Assembly (NCBI GenBank): GCA_016215645.1
Contig: JACRIX010000093.1
Span: 33,084 to 97,083, forward strand
Origin: Rhodocyclales bacterium
Lineage (GTDB): Bacteria; Pseudomonadota; Gammaproteobacteria; Burkholderiales; Rhodocyclaceae
DNA: 64,000 nt
Direction: 5' to 3'
The notes under the pieces are model-generated. The model was not told the origin of the DNA, did not search any database, and saw nothing but the letters and a program-made list of their open reading frames with translations. Within the stretch, counting starts at the first letter, position 1. Each line of letters opens with the position of its first letter. Both the position numbers and the translations under genes were made by a program. Below, piece by piece: positions 18,382 to 28,965 of this stretch.

Positions 18382-18927
18382 ATGGCACAGGATCAAAACG
18401 CGCTCGTCTGGCTGGACATGGAAATGACTGGCCTCTTTCCGGAAACGGATCGCATCATCGAGCTTGCGCTGGTGGTGACCAACGCCAATCTCGACATCAT
18501 TGCCGAGGCGCCGACCTGGGTGGTGCATCAATCCGACGAGGTGCTGAACGGCATGGACGAGTGGAACCGCAATACCCATGGCAAGTCCGGGCTGATCCAG
18601 CGCGTCAAGGACTCGATTCTGACCGAGGCGCAGGTGGAAGAGCAGGCCCTGGAGTTCATGCGCCGCCACGTGCCCAAGATGACAACACCGATGTGCGGCA
18701 ACTCGATCTGCCAGGACCGCCGCTTCATGGCGCGCTACATGCCGAAGCTGGAGGACTGGTTCCACTATCGCAACCTTGACGTGTCGACGCTGAAGGAGCT
18801 TTGCAAGCGCTGGAAGCCCGAGGTGGCGAAGGGGCTCAAGAAGCAGGGCAAGCACGAGGCGCTGGCGGATATCCTCGAATCGATCGAGGAAATGAAGTAC
18901 TACCGCGAGCACTTCATCAAGTTGTAA
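18382..18927 (+). CDS. orn: oligoribonuclease
   Basis: A 3'-to-5' exoribonuclease of the DEDDh type that degrades RNA di- to pentanucleotides, including the pGpG made during cyclic-di-GMP breakdown. The 181-residue length is standard, with catalytic D12 and E14 in [19 protein letters not shown], and the final [14 protein letters not shown] motif. The ATG at 18382 gives the usual N-terminus. Its stop is directly next to the stop of the convergent glycosyltransferase gene, with no terminator between them. Confidence 0.97.
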   Translation: MAQDQNALVWLDMEMTGLFPETDRIIELALVVTNANLDIIAEAPTWVVHQSDEVLNGMDEWNRNTHGKSGLIQRVKDSILTEAQVEEQALEFMRRHVPKMTTPMCGNSICQDRRFMARYMPKLEDWFHYRNLDVSTLKELCKRWKPEVAKGLKKQGKHEALADILESIEEMKYYREHFIKL

Positions 18928-20529
18928 TCATTCGGCGCGGCGGTACAGCCGCAACCGCTCGCCCTTGTCGCCATGGCGAGAGGTTTCCTTGAGCAGGGTC
19001 CAGCCGGGAACATCCCTTTCGGCGCCCGGTGAGGTCTGCACGATCATGTGGCGGCAACCGGCGGCACGGTTGGCGCCGACCGTGCGGATGCCATTGAAAT
19101 AGTCGAGCGAGGCGCGTTGCGCCAGGCCCAGGCCGCGCCGGGCGACGCAGCCGGGGTTGGCGCCGAGCACCTTGCGCAAGTCGGCGCTGGCGTCACGGTA
19201 CGTCTTGCCGTAGTCGATCCAGGGCAGCCACAGCAGCATCAGCAACACCCAGATGGTCGTGAGGCCGACGCTCCAGCGCGCGGCAGCGCGCCAGGGCGAA
19301 CGCGGCGTGCGCAGCATGACGGTGATCCAGGCCACCGTGGCGGCTATCGCCAGCAGGATGGCCGCGGGGTGGGCTTCGGCGACGAAGCCTGGGGCGGGTT
19401 TGCTGAAGTTCTTGGCCACGCGCGCCGGTTCACCGGTGAGCATGGCGATGCCGCCCAGCCAGATCAGGCCGGCGACCAGGCTGAAAGTCATCATGCCGAA
19501 CCAGTCGAAGGCATTCGCCGCGCCGCGTCGCAGACGGGCCGCAGCGGCGGCGGCGAGCAGGGTCAGCGGCACCAGGGCCGGCAGCAGTGTGGCCGGCTTC
19601 GGCGAATCGGCGAGGAACAGCAGCAGGGCCCAGACGGCGGCGGTCAGCATCAGGACGTTCTGCGCCAGCAGCGGATTGTGTCGTTCCAGCCAGAGCGCCC
19701 ACAGTGCCAGCGGCAGCACCGGCCAGGCCGCCCAGGCGAGCATTTCGAGGTGATTGACGCCAAGGCCGCCGCGGAAGCCGAGACTGGCCTGTTCCGCGGA
19801 CCACCACAAGTCGAGCAGCGATGGCGCCTGTTGCCACAACAGCAGCGGCCACGGCAGGGCCAGCGCCAGGCCAATGCCAAGGGCAATGAGCCAGGCCTTG
19901 AGGCTGTCGCGCCGGCGCCAGCCGGAATGCAGCATCAGCGTCAGCGCGGTGGCCAGTTCGATGGCCGCGATGTCACTGCCGGCGGCAAGAAAGCTGATGC
20001 CCAGGCCAGTGCCGAAAATCGCGCCGCCGCGCGTGGCATGCTGTTGCCAGATGGCGAGGCCGCGCAGCGTAATGGCAAAACCGGCGATGGCGGCGACGGC
20101 CGGCTGGGCATCGTGCAGCGGCACAAGCATACCCAGGGTGCCGATCGCCAGCAGCGGTGCGGCGAGCGCGGCGCTGCCGCCGTTGAGCCGGTAGGCGGTG
20201 CGCGAAATTACTATCAGGTAGAGTCCGCCGAACATTGCCGAGGCCAGGCGCGCGGCGTCGTGCCAGGGCAGCACGATGCCAAAGATCTTGCCGCAGAGCG
20301 CCGCGACCCAGTGGTAAAGCGGCGGGGTGACCAGCCAGGGATCGCCGGCAATGCGCGGCACCAGCCAGCTGCCATCGGCCATGCCCCAGGCGACGCCGAG
20401 ATGCAAGGCGTCGTCGACCTTCCAGGGATCGTGGCCAACCACGCCGGCCACCAGCCAGATGGCGCACAGAATCCATGCGACGCGACGCGCCAGCAAGGGG
20501 GCCGGGGCGCGTTCAATCAGGGTTTGCAT
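18928..20529 (-). CDS. ArnT-like membrane glycosyltransferase (GT39 family)
   Basis: A 533-residue multi-spanning inner-membrane protein. The first periplasmic loop has GHDPWKVDDALHLGVAWGMADG, where the acidic pair typical of GT-C/GT39 enzymes is present, followed by about a dozen hydrophobic helices and a C-terminal soluble part. GT39-like enzymes move sugars from polyprenyl-phosphate donors to lipid A, proteins or other acceptors. The acceptor cannot be told from the sequence. It follows rpmE on the same strand but is separated from it by a strong terminator. Confidence 0.8.
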   Translation of the reverse strand: MQTLIERAPAPLLARRVAWILCAIWLVAGVVGHDPWKVDDALHLGVAWGMADGSWLVPRIAGDPWLVTPPLYHWVAALCGKIFGIVLPWHDAARLASAMFGGLYLIVISRTAYRLNGGSAALAAPLLAIGTLGMLVPLHDAQPAVAAIAGFAITLRGLAIWQQHATRGGAIFGTGLGISFLAAGSDIAAIELATALTLMLHSGWRRRDSLKAWLIALGIGLALALPWPLLLWQQAPSLLDLWWSAEQASLGFRGGLGVNHLEMLAWAAWPVLPLALWALWLERHNPLLAQNVLMLTAAVWALLLFLADSPKPATLLPALVPLTLLAAAAAARLRRGAANAFDWFGMMTFSLVAGLIWLGGIAMLTGEPARVAKNFSKPAPGFVAEAHPAAILLAIAATVAWITVMLRTPRSPWRAAARWSVGLTTIWVLLMLLWLPWIDYGKTYRDASADLRKVLGANPGCVARRGLGLAQRASLDYFNGIRTVGANRAAGCRHMIVQTSPGAERDVPGWTLLKETSRHGDKGERLRLYRRAE

Positions 20530-20543
20530 CGATCAACGAATGG

Positions 20544-20571
20544 AAAAAGGCAGCCCGAGAGCTGCCTTTTT
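20544..20571. terminator. bidirectional intrinsic terminator after rpmE
   Basis: AAAAAGGCAGC and GCTGCCTTTTT form a stem with a six-base loop, with A and T runs on either side, so it works on both strands. It ends the rpmE transcript just before the start of the GT39 gene. Confidence 0.92.
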
Positions 20572-20597
20572 CGGCGTCACGCAAGGAAGCTCCGCGT

Positions 20598-20807
20598 TCA
20601 GGCGGCCTTCTTGCCGTATTTCTGGCGGAAGCGCTCGACGCGGCCGGCGGTGTCGACGATCTTCTGCTTGCCGGTGTAGAACGGGTGGCAGGAAGAGCAG
20701 ACTTCGATGTGCAGGGGCTTGACGTTGGTCGAGGCGGTCTTGAAGGTGTTGCCGCAGCTGCAAGTGACCTCGATCTCGGCGTACTTGGGGTGAATGCCGT
20801 CTTTCAT
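20598..20807 (-). CDS. rpmE: 50S ribosomal protein L31
   Basis: A 69-residue ribosomal protein of the zinc-binding type, with four cysteines (C16, C18, C37, C40) in CSC and CSSC motifs. The start IHPKY and the central [18 protein letters not shown] are typical. The ATG at 20807 gives the normal length. It lies downstream of rho and ends at a strong terminator. Confidence 0.97.
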   Translation of the reverse strand: MKDGIHPKYAEIEVTCSCGNTFKTASTNVKPLHIEVCSSCHPFYTGKQKIVDTAGRVERFRQKYGKKAA

Positions 20808-20907
20808 TTCAGTGTCCTTTGGTTTGCAAGCGCAGCTCGTGGGTTTGGCGAGCCGACAGAGCCAGGCATTATCCGCTAAATCGTCCAGGGATGCAAATTC
20901 GAGTGGC

Positions 20908-22167
20908 TTACCGCTGACGCATGGCGTCGAAGAACTCACCGTTGTTCTTGGTCGCCTTGACCTTGTCCAGCAGGAACTCCATGGCTTCCATGTCGTCCAT
21001 GTTGTACAGCAGCTTCCTCAGGATCCACATTTTCTGCAGCACGGCGGGGACCAGCAGCAGTTCCTCGCGGCGCGTGCCTGAACGGTTGACGTTGATCGCC
21101 GGATAGACGCGTTTTTCCGCCATCTTGCGGTCAAGGTGGATTTCCATGTTGCCGGTGCCCTTGAACTCCTCGTAGATCACGTCGTCCATGCGCGAACCGG
21201 TTTCGATCAGGGCGGTGGCGATGATGGTCAGCGAGCCGCCTTCCTCGACGTTGCGCGCGGCACCGAAGAAGCGCTTGGGCTTCTGCAGGGCGTTGGCGTC
21301 GACGCCACCGGTCAACACCTTGCCCGAGGCCGGCTGCACGGTGTTGTAGGCGCGGGCGAGGCGGGTGATGGAGTCGAGCAGGATGACCACGTCGCGCTTG
21401 TGTTCGACAAGGCGCTTGGCCTTTTCGATCACCATCTCGGCGACCTGGACGTGGCGCGTGGCGGGTTCGTCGAAGGTCGAGGCGATCACCTCACCCCTGA
21501 CCGTGCGCAGCATCTCGGTGACTTCCTCGGGGCGCTCGTCGATCAGCAGCACGATCAGGGTGACGTCGGGATGGTTGGCGGTGATGGCGTGGGCGATGTG
21601 CTGCATCATCACCGTCTTGCCGCTCTTCGGGCTGGCGACCAGCAGGCCGCGCTGACCCTTGCCGATCGGAGCGATCATGTCGATGACACGGCTGGTGATG
21701 TTCTCTTCGCTCTTGATATCGCGCTCAAGCAGCATGTGCTCGGTGGGGTGCAGCGGCGTCAGGTTCTCGAACAGGATCTTGTGCTTGGAGGCCTCGGGCG
21801 ATTCGCCATTGACCTTGTCTACCTTGACCAGGGCGAAGTAGCGCTCGCCCTCTTTGGGGGAGCGGATCTCGCCTTCGATGGTGTCGCCGGAACGCAGGTT
21901 GAAGCGGCGCACCTGGCTCGGGCTGATGTAGATGTCGTCGGTGCTGGCGAGGTAGGACTCCTCGGGCGCGCGCAGGAAACCGAAGCCGTCAGGAAGGATT
22001 TCCAGGACGCCGTCGCCAAAGATGGTTTCGCCCTTCTTGCCCTGGTTTTTCAGCAGCGCATAGATCAGTTCCTGCTTGCGCAAGCGGTTGGCGCCTTCGA
22101 TGTTGTTGGCGGCCGCCATCTCCAGCAGTTGGCTGACATGATGGGCTTTGAGCTCGGATAGGTGCAT
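20908..22167 (-). CDS. rho: transcription termination factor Rho
   Basis: A 419-residue hexameric RNA helicase that ends transcription. It has the N-terminal Rho domain ([18 protein letters not shown]), the cold-shock RNA-binding fold with PDGFGFLR, the P-loop SPKSGKT at 179-185, [11 protein letters not shown], and the C-terminal R-loop region. The length and all motifs are standard. trxA lies upstream on the same strand, a common pairing; 183 bases between them contain a hairpin but no T-run. Confidence 0.98.
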   Translation of the reverse strand: MHLSELKAHHVSQLLEMAAANNIEGANRLRKQELIYALLKNQGKKGETIFGDGVLEILPDGFGFLRAPEESYLASTDDIYISPSQVRRFNLRSGDTIEGEIRSPKEGERYFALVKVDKVNGESPEASKHKILFENLTPLHPTEHMLLERDIKSEENITSRVIDMIAPIGKGQRGLLVASPKSGKTVMMQHIAHAITANHPDVTLIVLLIDERPEEVTEMLRTVRGEVIASTFDEPATRHVQVAEMVIEKAKRLVEHKRDVVILLDSITRLARAYNTVQPASGKVLTGGVDANALQKPKRFFGAARNVEEGGSLTIIATALIETGSRMDDVIYEEFKGTGNMEIHLDRKMAEKRVYPAINVNRSGTRREELLLVPAVLQKMWILRKLLYNMDDMEAMEFLLDKVKATKNNGEFFDAMRQR

Positions 22168-22313
22168 GGACTTCCTGCGCGGAAATGCCGGCGGTTGGCG
22201 CCGGAACAGAGGGGAATCTCGGGGTTGAATTCCGGTGGGAATTCGGTCAGAAGGGAGATCGATTCGACGCCACCAAGGCTTGGGCGCCGGATAATTCTTG
22301 GTGTTTCCGTGGC

Positions 22314-22336
22314 GGCCCGGAATCAGACTCCGGGCC
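22314..22336. other. stem-loop between trxA and rho
   Basis: GGCCCGGA and TCCGGGCC form a perfect eight-base-pair stem with a seven-base loop, 15 bases past the trxA stop. No T-run follows on the minus strand, so readthrough into the rho leader is likely. It may be a processing or pausing site. Confidence 0.45.
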
Positions 22337-22350
22337 GAAATGTAACGGGA

Positions 22351-22677
22351 TCAGAGGTTGCTGTCAATGAAAGCGGTGAGTTGCGACTTCGACAGGGCGC
22401 CGACCTTTTGCGCCTCGACGGCGCCGCCCTTGAACAGCAGCAGGGTCGGGATGCCGCGGATGCCGTACTCGCCGGGAACCTTGGGGTTGTCGTCGATGTT
22501 CAGCTTGGCGACACGAAGCTTGCCGTTATAGTCCTTGGCAACCTCGTCCAGGATGGGGGCAATCATCTTGCAGGGGCCGCACCACTCGGCCCAGAAGTCG
22601 ACCAGGGTCGGGACGGTCGAGTCGAGTACCTCGGCCTTGAACGTGCTGTCGGAAACGTGGTGAATATGTTCGCTCAT
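22351..22677 (-). CDS. trxA: thioredoxin
   Basis: A 108-residue disulfide reductase with the active site WCGPC at residues 32-36, plus the conserved cis-Pro loop GIPTLLLF. It donates electrons to reductases and keeps cytoplasmic proteins reduced. The start follows GAGGATTTC. It is divergent from fdxA across 180 bases. Confidence 0.97.
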   Translation of the reverse strand: MSEHIHHVSDSTFKAEVLDSTVPTLVDFWAEWCGPCKMIAPILDEVAKDYNGKLRVAKLNIDDNPKVPGEYGIRGIPTLLLFKGGAVEAQKVGALSKSQLTAFIDSNL

Positions 22678-22857
22678 GAAATCCTCGGAGGGGTGTATCA
22701 GGGATGCGCATCGTCAGCCGGGCGGCGCGATGGAAGGAGGCAACTGCTGTCGCCTGCATGCGGAATGCTAGCAAAAAAAACCCGCCATGGCGAACGCCGT
22801 CCATGTGCCATTTTTGTGCGGCAATGGTAAATTGTTCCTTGTCCCCGGAGCCCAGCC

Positions 22858-23181
22858 ATGACTTACGTCGTCACCGAAGCCTGCATCAAGTGCAAATACA
22901 CCGACTGTGTCGATGTCTGCCCCGTGGATTGTTTCCACGAAGGGCCGAATTTCCTTGTCATCGATCCCGAGGAGTGCATCGATTGCACCTTGTGTGTGGC
23001 CGAGTGCCCGGCCGAGGCGATCTTCGCCGAGGATGACGTGCCCAGGGGACAGGAACATTTCACGACGCTGAATGCGGAACTGGCGAAGCAATGGCCGGTG
23101 ATCATCGAGCGCAAGGAACCCCCGGCCGATGCCGACGAGTGGCTGAAAAAGGAAGGCAAGCTTTCCCTGCTGGAGCGCTGA
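22858..23181 (+). CDS. fdxA: seven-iron ferredoxin
   Basis: A 107-residue ferredoxin carrying [3Fe-4S] and [4Fe-4S] clusters, an electron carrier. The first cluster region is [17 protein letters not shown] and the second is [12 protein letters not shown], with the extended C-terminal tail of the FdxA type ([10 protein letters not shown]). It precedes aroC by 43 bases; chorismate synthase needs reduced flavin, but no direct link is shown. Confidence 0.95.
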   Translation: MTYVVTEACIKCKYTDCVDVCPVDCFHEGPNFLVIDPEECIDCTLCVAECPAEAIFAEDDVPRGQEHFTTLNAELAKQWPVIIERKEPPADADEWLKKEGKLSLLER

Positions 23182-23224
23182 TTTTCCTTGCCCCACCGTT
23201 TTTTTTCGTAGTCTGGAATATCCC

Positions 23225-24322
23225 ATGGCCGGCAATACCTTTGGTTCGCTGTTCTGCGTCACCTCCTTTGGCGAGTCCCACGGGCCGGCCATCGGCTGCA
23301 TCGTCGACGGTTGCCCGCCGGGCATGGAACTCACGGCCGCGGACATCCAGCATGAGCTTGACCGGCGCAAGCCCGGCACTTCGCGCCATGTCACGCAGCG
23401 TCGCGAATCCGATACCGTCGAGATTCTCTCCGGCGTCTTCGAGGGACGCACCACGGGCACGCCGATCGGCCTCCTGATCCGCAACGAGGACCAGCGCAGC
23501 AGGGATTACGGCGACATCGCCGAGAAGTTCCGCCCGGGTCACGCCGACTACACCTACTGGCAAAAGTATGGCATCCGCGACCATCGCGGCGGCGGCCGCG
23601 CCTCGGCACGCGAGACGGCGGTGCGAGTCGCTGCCGGCGCCGTCGCCCGCAAGTGGCTGAAGGAACGCTATGGCATCACGCTGCGCGGCTGGATGAGCCA
23701 GTTGGGTGAGGTAAGGATTCCATTTACCGACGAGGCGGCTATTGACGCCAATCCCTTCTTTGCCCCGAATGCGGCCATCGTTCCTGAACTCGAGACTTAC
23801 ATGGATGCCCTGCGCAAATCCGGCGATTCGGTGGGCGCCGAAGTCACCGTGGTGGCGCGCGGCGTGCCGGTGGGCTGGGGCGACCCGGTCTATGACCGGC
23901 TGGACGCCGACATCGCCTACGCCATGATGGGCATCAATGCCGTCAAGGGCGTCGAGATCGGCGCCGGTTTCCGCTCGGTGACGCAGAAAGGCAGCGAACA
24001 CGGCGACGAACTGACACCGCAAGGATTTCTCGGCAACAATGCGGGCGGCGTGCTGGGCGGGATATCCACCGGCCAGGACGTCGTGGTGCGCATGGCGGTG
24101 AAGCCGACCTCCAGCATCCGCATCCCGCGCCGGACCATCAATCTCGCCGGCGGGCCTACCGAGATATCCACCCTTGGCCGCCACGATCCCTGCGTCGGCA
24201 TTCGCGCCACGCCGATCGCCGAGGCCATGCTGGCCCTGGTGCTGATCGATGCCGCGCTGCGCCACCGCGCCCAGTGCGCTGACGTCACCTGCCCGACGCC
24301 GAAGATCGCGGGCCAGGGCTGA
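23225..24322 (+). CDS. aroC: chorismate synthase
   Basis: Last enzyme of the shikimate pathway: 5-enolpyruvylshikimate 3-phosphate to chorismate, using reduced FMN. The 365-residue protein has [18 protein letters not shown] at the start, the RRPGTSRH-type segment (here RRKPGTSRH), and the [15 protein letters not shown] motif. Chorismate feeds the tryptophan genes downstream in this window. It is followed by the YdcH-like gene after 46 bases. Confidence 0.98.
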   Translation: MAGNTFGSLFCVTSFGESHGPAIGCIVDGCPPGMELTAADIQHELDRRKPGTSRHVTQRRESDTVEILSGVFEGRTTGTPIGLLIRNEDQRSRDYGDIAEKFRPGHADYTYWQKYGIRDHRGGGRASARETAVRVAAGAVARKWLKERYGITLRGWMSQLGEVRIPFTDEAAIDANPFFAPNAAIVPELETYMDALRKSGDSVGAEVTVVARGVPVGWGDPVYDRLDADIAYAMMGINAVKGVEIGAGFRSVTQKGSEHGDELTPQGFLGNNAGGVLGGISTGQDVVVRMAVKPTSSIRIPRRTINLAGGPTEISTLGRHDPCVGIRATPIAEAMLALVLIDAALRHRAQCADVTCPTPKIAGQG

Positions 24323-24368
24323 TAGAATTTTTTCGACCTACTGCAAACCAATATTCAGGGAAGAAATC

Positions 24369-24632
24369 ATGCGCGTTGATCACCACGATCTCTACACGGA
24401 ATTCCCCGGCATGCGCGACGCCATCGACGCGCTGAAGGCGGAAGGTGGCTACATCGGCAGCCTGTTCGGTCGCTACAACCGCCTCACCGGCAAGGTCGAG
24501 GATCTGGAAGAGCACGACATGCCCGTGGCCGACTTCACGCTCGAGGACATGAAAAAGGCGCGCGTCAAGCTCAAGGACGAGATCTATCACTTGCTGATGG
24601 CATTCCGCATCGGCCAGAACCACAAAGCTTGA
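24369..24632 (+). CDS. YdcH-like (DUF465) small protein
   Basis: An 87-residue helical protein of the YdcH/DUF465 group. FGRYNRLTGKVEDLE and KKARVKLKDEIYHLL are the characteristic helical hairpin. The function is not established. The ATG at 24369 follows AGGGAAGAAATC. Its stop overlaps the TTG start of the next gene, so the two are translationally coupled. Confidence 0.85.
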   Translation: MRVDHHDLYTEFPGMRDAIDALKAEGGYIGSLFGRYNRLTGKVEDLEEHDMPVADFTLEDMKKARVKLKDEIYHLLMAFRIGQNHKA

Positions 24633-25786
24633 CCTTCCAGCCGCACGGCCGTCTGGCCGTCTGGTATTTCTGGTACTTCGCGTTCATCGGCGCCTTCCTG
24701 CCGTACTTCGCGCTCTACCTGCAATCCCTGGGATTTTCCGCCGGCCGCATCGCGGTTCTGATGTCGCTCGGCCAGTTCATGCGCCTGCTGGCGCCGCTGC
24801 TCTGGAGCTGGCTGGCGGACAGCGGCGGGCATCGCGTGCGCATCGTCGTCATCTCCACGGCGGCGTCGCTGGCGAGTTTTTCGGTGGTGTTTCTGACCGA
24901 GGATTTTCTCGGCCTGCTGGTCGGACTTTCGGTCCTGCACTTTTTCTGGAGCGCCTCGCTGCCCCTGGTGGAAGCCCTGACCTTGGGCCACCTCGCCGGC
25001 AAGCCCGAGAACTACGGGCGCATCCGGCTGTGGGGATCGGTGGGCTTCATCCTCACGGTGATGGGGGTCGGCCTGCTGCTCGACGTGGCGCCGATCACGT
25101 CGCAACTGTGGGTGAGCTGGGCGATTCTGTTCGGCACCCTGGTGAGCGCCCTGACGCTGACCGAGGTCAAGGGCCATGGCAGCCACCCCGCAGGCGCAAT
25201 CGGCGCGGTGCTGCGCCAGCGCAAGGTCGTTTACCTGATGGCCTCGGCGATGCTGATGACGGCGGCCCATGGCGCGCTTTACGTCTTTTATTCCATCCAC
25301 CTGGTGAACCAGGGCTACGGCAAGACCCTGGTCGGCTTTCTGTGGACCCTGGGTGTGGTCGCCGAGATCTTCGTCTTCCTCTGGATGCCGCGGATCTCGA
25401 TCCGCTATTCCCTGCGCGCCGTGCTTCTGGCCTGTTTTGCCCTGGCCGTGTTTCGCTTCGCGGTGATCGGCTGGGGCGTGGCCTTGATCGGCCTGCTGGT
25501 GCTGGCCCAACTGTTGCACGCGGCAAGCTTCGGTGCCCACCACGCGGCAACCGTCGCGGCGCTCAACCAATGGTTCGCGCCGGGCCAGCAGGCCAGGGCA
25601 CAGGCGCTCTACGGCAGTATTGCCTACGGCGCCGGCGGCCTCGGTGGCGCCCTGCTCGCCGGCTGGATGTGGGAAGGCGTCGGTCCGGCACTGACCTACA
25701 CGGCCTCGGCGGGACTTGCGCTGATCGGTCTGGCCCTCGTCTGGCGCGGCGTTCCGGGGGATTCTGGAGGGTCGCCTGTGCGATAA
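24629..25786 (+). CDS. MFS transporter of the HcaT/LacY-like group
   Basis: A 385-residue inner-membrane protein with 12 predicted helices. The start (LAVWYFWYFAFIGAFLPYFALYLQSLGFS) and YGRIRLWGSVGFI match the MFS_1_like family that includes the 3-phenylpropionate transporter HcaT. The substrate is unknown. The start appears to be TTG at 24629, overlapping the previous stop (TTGA), because no ATG or GTG is available before the first helix. It is 30 bases upstream of leuC. Confidence 0.87.
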   Translation: MTFQPHGRLAVWYFWYFAFIGAFLPYFALYLQSLGFSAGRIAVLMSLGQFMRLLAPLLWSWLADSGGHRVRIVVISTAASLASFSVVFLTEDFLGLLVGLSVLHFFWSASLPLVEALTLGHLAGKPENYGRIRLWGSVGFILTVMGVGLLLDVAPITSQLWVSWAILFGTLVSALTLTEVKGHGSHPAGAIGAVLRQRKVVYLMASAMLMTAAHGALYVFYSIHLVNQGYGKTLVGFLWTLGVVAEIFVFLWMPRISIRYSLRAVLLACFALAVFRFAVIGWGVALIGLLVLAQLLHAASFGAHHAATVAALNQWFAPGQQARAQALYGSIAYGAGGLGGALLAGWMWEGVGPALTYTASAGLALIGLALVWRGVPGDSGGSPVR

Positions 25787-25816
25787 TTGCCGGTCCTTTT
25801 CGCAGCACAGAACATC

Positions 25817-27223
25817 ATGGCAAGAACGCTTTACGAAAAACTCTGGGACAGCCACGTGGTCCATGTCGAAGACGATGGCACGGCGCTGCTCTACATCGAT
25901 CGCCACCTGGTGCACGAAGTCACCAGCCCGCAGGCTTTCGAGGGTCTGAAACTTGCCGGGCGCAAGCCCTGGCGCATAAGTTCCATCGTCGCCACGGCCG
26001 ACCACAACACGCCGACCTCGCATTGGGAACAGGGCATCACCGATCCCATCTCGCGGCAGCAAGTCGAGACGCTGAATGCCAACATCCGTGAAACCGGTGC
26101 GCTGGCCTACTTCCCGTTCAAGGACAAGCGCCAGGGCATCGTCCATGTCGTCGGCCCGGAAAACGGCGCCACGCTGCCCGGCATGACCGTGGTTTGCGGC
26201 GATTCGCATACCTCGACCCACGGCGCCTTCGCCTGCCTGGCGCACGGCATCGGCACCTCGGAAGTCGAGCACGTGATGGCAACGCAGTGCCTGCTGCAGA
26301 AGAAGTCCAAGACCATGCTGGTCCGCTTCGAGGGCAAAGTCGGCGCTGGCGTCACGGCGAAGGATCTGGTGCTGGCCCTGATCGGGCGCATTGGCACCGC
26401 CGGCGGCACGGGCTATGCCATCGAGTTCGGCGGTTCGGCGATGCGCGGCCTGTCCATGGAGGGCCGCATGACGGTGTGCAACATGGCGATCGAAGCGGGT
26501 GCCCGCGTCGGCTTCGTCGCGGTCGATGACACCACCATCGCCTATCTCAAGGGTCGGGGTTTCGCGCCCAGGGGCGATGATTGGGACGAGGCCGTCGCCT
26601 CTTGGCGCAGCCTAGTCTCGGATGCCGGGGCGAAATTCGATGCCGTGATCGACATCGACGTGGCTGCGATCGTGCCGCAAGTGACCTGGGGCACCTCGCC
26701 CGAAATGGTCACCGGCATCGACGGCAGTGTGCCGGCGCCCGAGGACTTCAAGGACCCGGTGAAGAGCGAGGGTGTGGCCCGCGCGCTGCAATACATGGGC
26801 CTGACGCCGCGCATGCGCATCGACCAGATTCCGATCGACAAGGTATTCATCGGCTCGTGCACCAACTCGCGCATCGAGGATCTGCGTGCCGCCGCCGCCG
26901 TGGCCAAGGGCCGCCACATCGCGGCCAACGTCAAGCTGGCGCTGGTGGTGCCGGGTTCGGGCCTGATCAAGGAGCAGGCCGAGGCCGAGGGCCTGGACAA
27001 GATTTTCATCGCCGCCGGTTTCGAGTGGCGCCAGCCGGGCTGTTCGATGTGCCTGGCGATGAACGATGACCGCCTCAATCCGGGCGAGCGCTGCGCCTCG
27101 ACGTCGAATCGCAATTTCGAAGGCCGCCAGGGCGCGGGTGGCCGCACCCACCTCGTCAGCCCGGCGATGGCCGCCGCCGCCGCGATCGCGGGGCGTTTCG
27201 CCGACGTCCGGCAGCTTTCCTAG
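25817..27223 (+). CDS. leuC: 3-isopropylmalate dehydratase large subunit
   Basis: Together with LeuD it isomerises 2-isopropylmalate to 3-isopropylmalate in leucine synthesis. The 468-residue aconitase-like protein has the cluster cysteines C348 (GSCTNSR), C409 and C412 (CSMC) that hold a [4Fe-4S] cluster, and the N-terminal TADHNTPT. The ATG at 25817 gives the standard start. Residues 174-181 (KVGAGVTA) are encoded by repeat copy 6; relatives have similar residues here without a length change. Nine bases separate it from leuD. Confidence 0.98.
   Translation: MARTLYEKLWDSHVVHVEDDGTALLYIDRHLVHEVTSPQAFEGLKLAGRKPWRISSIVATADHNTPTSHWEQGITDPISRQQVETLNANIRETGALAYFPFKDKRQGIVHVVGPENGATLPGMTVVCGDSHTSTHGAFACLAHGIGTSEVEHVMATQCLLQKKSKTMLVRFEGKVGAGVTAKDLVLALIGRIGTAGGTGYAIEFGGSAMRGLSMEGRMTVCNMAIEAGARVGFVAVDDTTIAYLKGRGFAPRGDDWDEAVASWRSLVSDAGAKFDAVIDIDVAAIVPQVTWGTSPEMVTGIDGSVPAPEDFKDPVKSEGVARALQYMGLTPRMRIDQIPIDKVFIGSCTNSRIEDLRAAAAVAKGRHIAANVKLALVVPGSGLIKEQAEAEGLDKIFIAAGFEWRQPGCSMCLAMNDDRLNPGERCASTSNRNFEGRQGAGGRTHLVSPAMAAAAAIAGRFADVRQLS
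26335..26359 (-). repeat. dispersed bipartite 25-bp motif, copy 6
   Basis: Reverse orientation. Read on the minus strand it is CGCCGT, GACGCCA, GCGCCGACTTTG, inside leuC. In the gene frame it encodes KVGAGVTA, a stretch where the leuC family normally has a related GK(L/A)-PG(V/I)TAKD sequence, so this copy may have arisen by substitution. Confidence 0.6.
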
Positions 27224-27231
27224 GACCGACC

Positions 27232-27870
27232 ATGGAAAAGTTCATCAAGCTCGATGGCCTTGTCGCGCCGCTCGATCGCGCCAACGTCGATACCGACGCC
27301 ATCATTCCCAAGCAGTTCCTCAAGTCGATCAAGCGTTCGGGTTTCGGTCCCAATGCCTTCGACGAGTGGCGTTACATGGACCAGGGCGAACCGGGCCAGG
27401 ACAACAGCAGGCGTCCAAGGAACCCCAACTTCGTGCTCAACCAGGATCGCTACCAGGGCGCGTCCATCCTGCTGGCGCGCAGTAATTTCGGTTGCGGTTC
27501 CTCGCGCGAGCACGCGCCGTGGGCGTTGCAGGACTTCGGCTTCCGCGCCATCCTCGCCGAGTCCTTCGCCGACATCTTCTACAACAACTGTTTCAAGAAC
27601 GGTCTGTTGCCCATCGTGGTGCCCAAGGCCGAGATGGACGCGCTGTTCGGCCTGACCGAGCATTCGCCCGGCTATCGCCTGACGGTCGATCTGGCGGCGC
27701 AGAAGATCGTGCGTCCCGATGGTCATCCCATTCCCTTCGATGTCGACCCCTTCCGCAAGGAATGCCTGCTGAACGGCTGGGACGACATCGGCCTGACCCT
27801 GCGTCATGCCGAGAAGATCCGCGAATTCGAAGCCCGGCGCCGCAGCGAGCAGCCCTGGCTCTTTTCCTAG
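27232..27870 (+). CDS. leuD: 3-isopropylmalate dehydratase small subunit
   Basis: The 212-residue partner of LeuC with the swivelling domain. Typical motifs are [32 protein letters not shown] and [13 protein letters not shown]. It sits between leuC and leuB in the usual order. Confidence 0.98.
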   Translation: MEKFIKLDGLVAPLDRANVDTDAIIPKQFLKSIKRSGFGPNAFDEWRYMDQGEPGQDNSRRPRNPNFVLNQDRYQGASILLARSNFGCGSSREHAPWALQDFGFRAILAESFADIFYNNCFKNGLLPIVVPKAEMDALFGLTEHSPGYRLTVDLAAQKIVRPDGHPIPFDVDPFRKECLLNGWDDIGLTLRHAEKIREFEARRRSEQPWLFS

Positions 27871-27879
27871 AGGTAAGCA

Positions 27880-28944
27880 ATGAAGATCTGTGTATTGCCC
27901 GGTGACGGTATCGGGCCGGAAATCATGGCCGAGGCCGTGCGCGTGCTCAAGGCGCTGGACCTCAAGCTGGAAATGGAAGAGGCACTGCTCGGCGGTTGCG
28001 CCATCGATGCGGCCAGGGATCCCTTCCCCGATGCCACACAGAAGCTGGCCAAGGAGGCTGATGCCGTGTTGCTCGGTGCCGTCGGCGGTCCGCAGTGGGA
28101 CAACAATCCACGCGAGCTGCGTCCCGAACGCGGCCTGCTGCGCATCCGCAAGGACCTCGGCCTGTTCGCCAACTTGCGCCCGGCCATCCTCTACCCGGAA
28201 CTGGCCAATGCATCGACGCTGAAGCCCGAAGTCGTGGCCGGGCTCGACATCCTCATCGTGCGCGAACTCACCGGCGACATCTACTTCGGCCAGCCGCGCG
28301 GCATCGAAATGCGCGAGGTCGATGGCTTGAAGCAGCGCTACGGCTTCAACACCATGCACTACACCGAGAGCGAAATCCGCCGCATCGTGCGCGTGGCCTT
28401 CGACGCGGCGCGCAAGCGCAATCGTAAGGTCTGCTCGGTGGACAAGATGAACGTGCTCGAATGCACCCAGCTCTGGCGCGACGTGGCTACCGAGACGGCA
28501 AAGGAGTATCCGGATGTCGAACTCAGCCACATGCTGGTGGACAACGCCGCCATGCAGTTGGTGAAGAATCCCAAGCAGTTCGACGTCATGGTTACCGGCA
28601 ACATGTTCGGCGACATCCTTTCCGACGAAGCCTCGATGCTGACCGGCTCGATCGGCATGTTGCCCTCGGCCTCGCTCGATGCAGACAACAAGGGCCTCTA
28701 CGAGCCCTCGCACGGTTCTGCGCCGGACATTGCCGGCAAGGGCGTGGCCAATCCATTGGCGACGATCCTTTCCGCAGCCATGATGCTGCGCTACACTTTC
28801 GCCAATGAGGCGGCGGCGCAAGGCATCGAGGTGGCCGTGAAGAAAGTCCTGGCGCAAGGTCTGCGCACGGGCGATATTTACGAACCCGGCACGACGCGGG
28901 TGGGAACCAGGGAAATGGGCGACGCGGTACTCGCGGCACTGTAA
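27880..28944 (+). CDS. leuB: 3-isopropylmalate dehydrogenase
   Basis: NAD-dependent oxidative decarboxylation of 3-isopropylmalate, the third leucine-specific step. The 354-residue protein has PGDGIGPE at the N-terminus, the [11 protein letters not shown] substrate loop, DKMNVL, and the metal and NAD motifs [19 protein letters not shown] and [14 protein letters not shown]. It is 21 bases before asd. Confidence 0.98.
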   Translation: MKICVLPGDGIGPEIMAEAVRVLKALDLKLEMEEALLGGCAIDAARDPFPDATQKLAKEADAVLLGAVGGPQWDNNPRELRPERGLLRIRKDLGLFANLRPAILYPELANASTLKPEVVAGLDILIVRELTGDIYFGQPRGIEMREVDGLKQRYGFNTMHYTESEIRRIVRVAFDAARKRNRKVCSVDKMNVLECTQLWRDVATETAKEYPDVELSHMLVDNAAMQLVKNPKQFDVMVTGNMFGDILSDEASMLTGSIGMLPSASLDADNKGLYEPSHGSAPDIAGKGVANPLATILSAAMMLRYTFANEAAAQGIEVAVKKVLAQGLRTGDIYEPGTTRVGTREMGDAVLAAL

Positions 28945-28965
28945 ATCGGAAAAGAGAAAGCGATC

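Noticed and set aside
16422..18779. Very long open frame of 785 codons on the plus strand
   Set aside because: It runs antisense through rsgA, phhB and the Ste24-like gene, which have clear protein motifs. The composition is a typical high-GC shadow.
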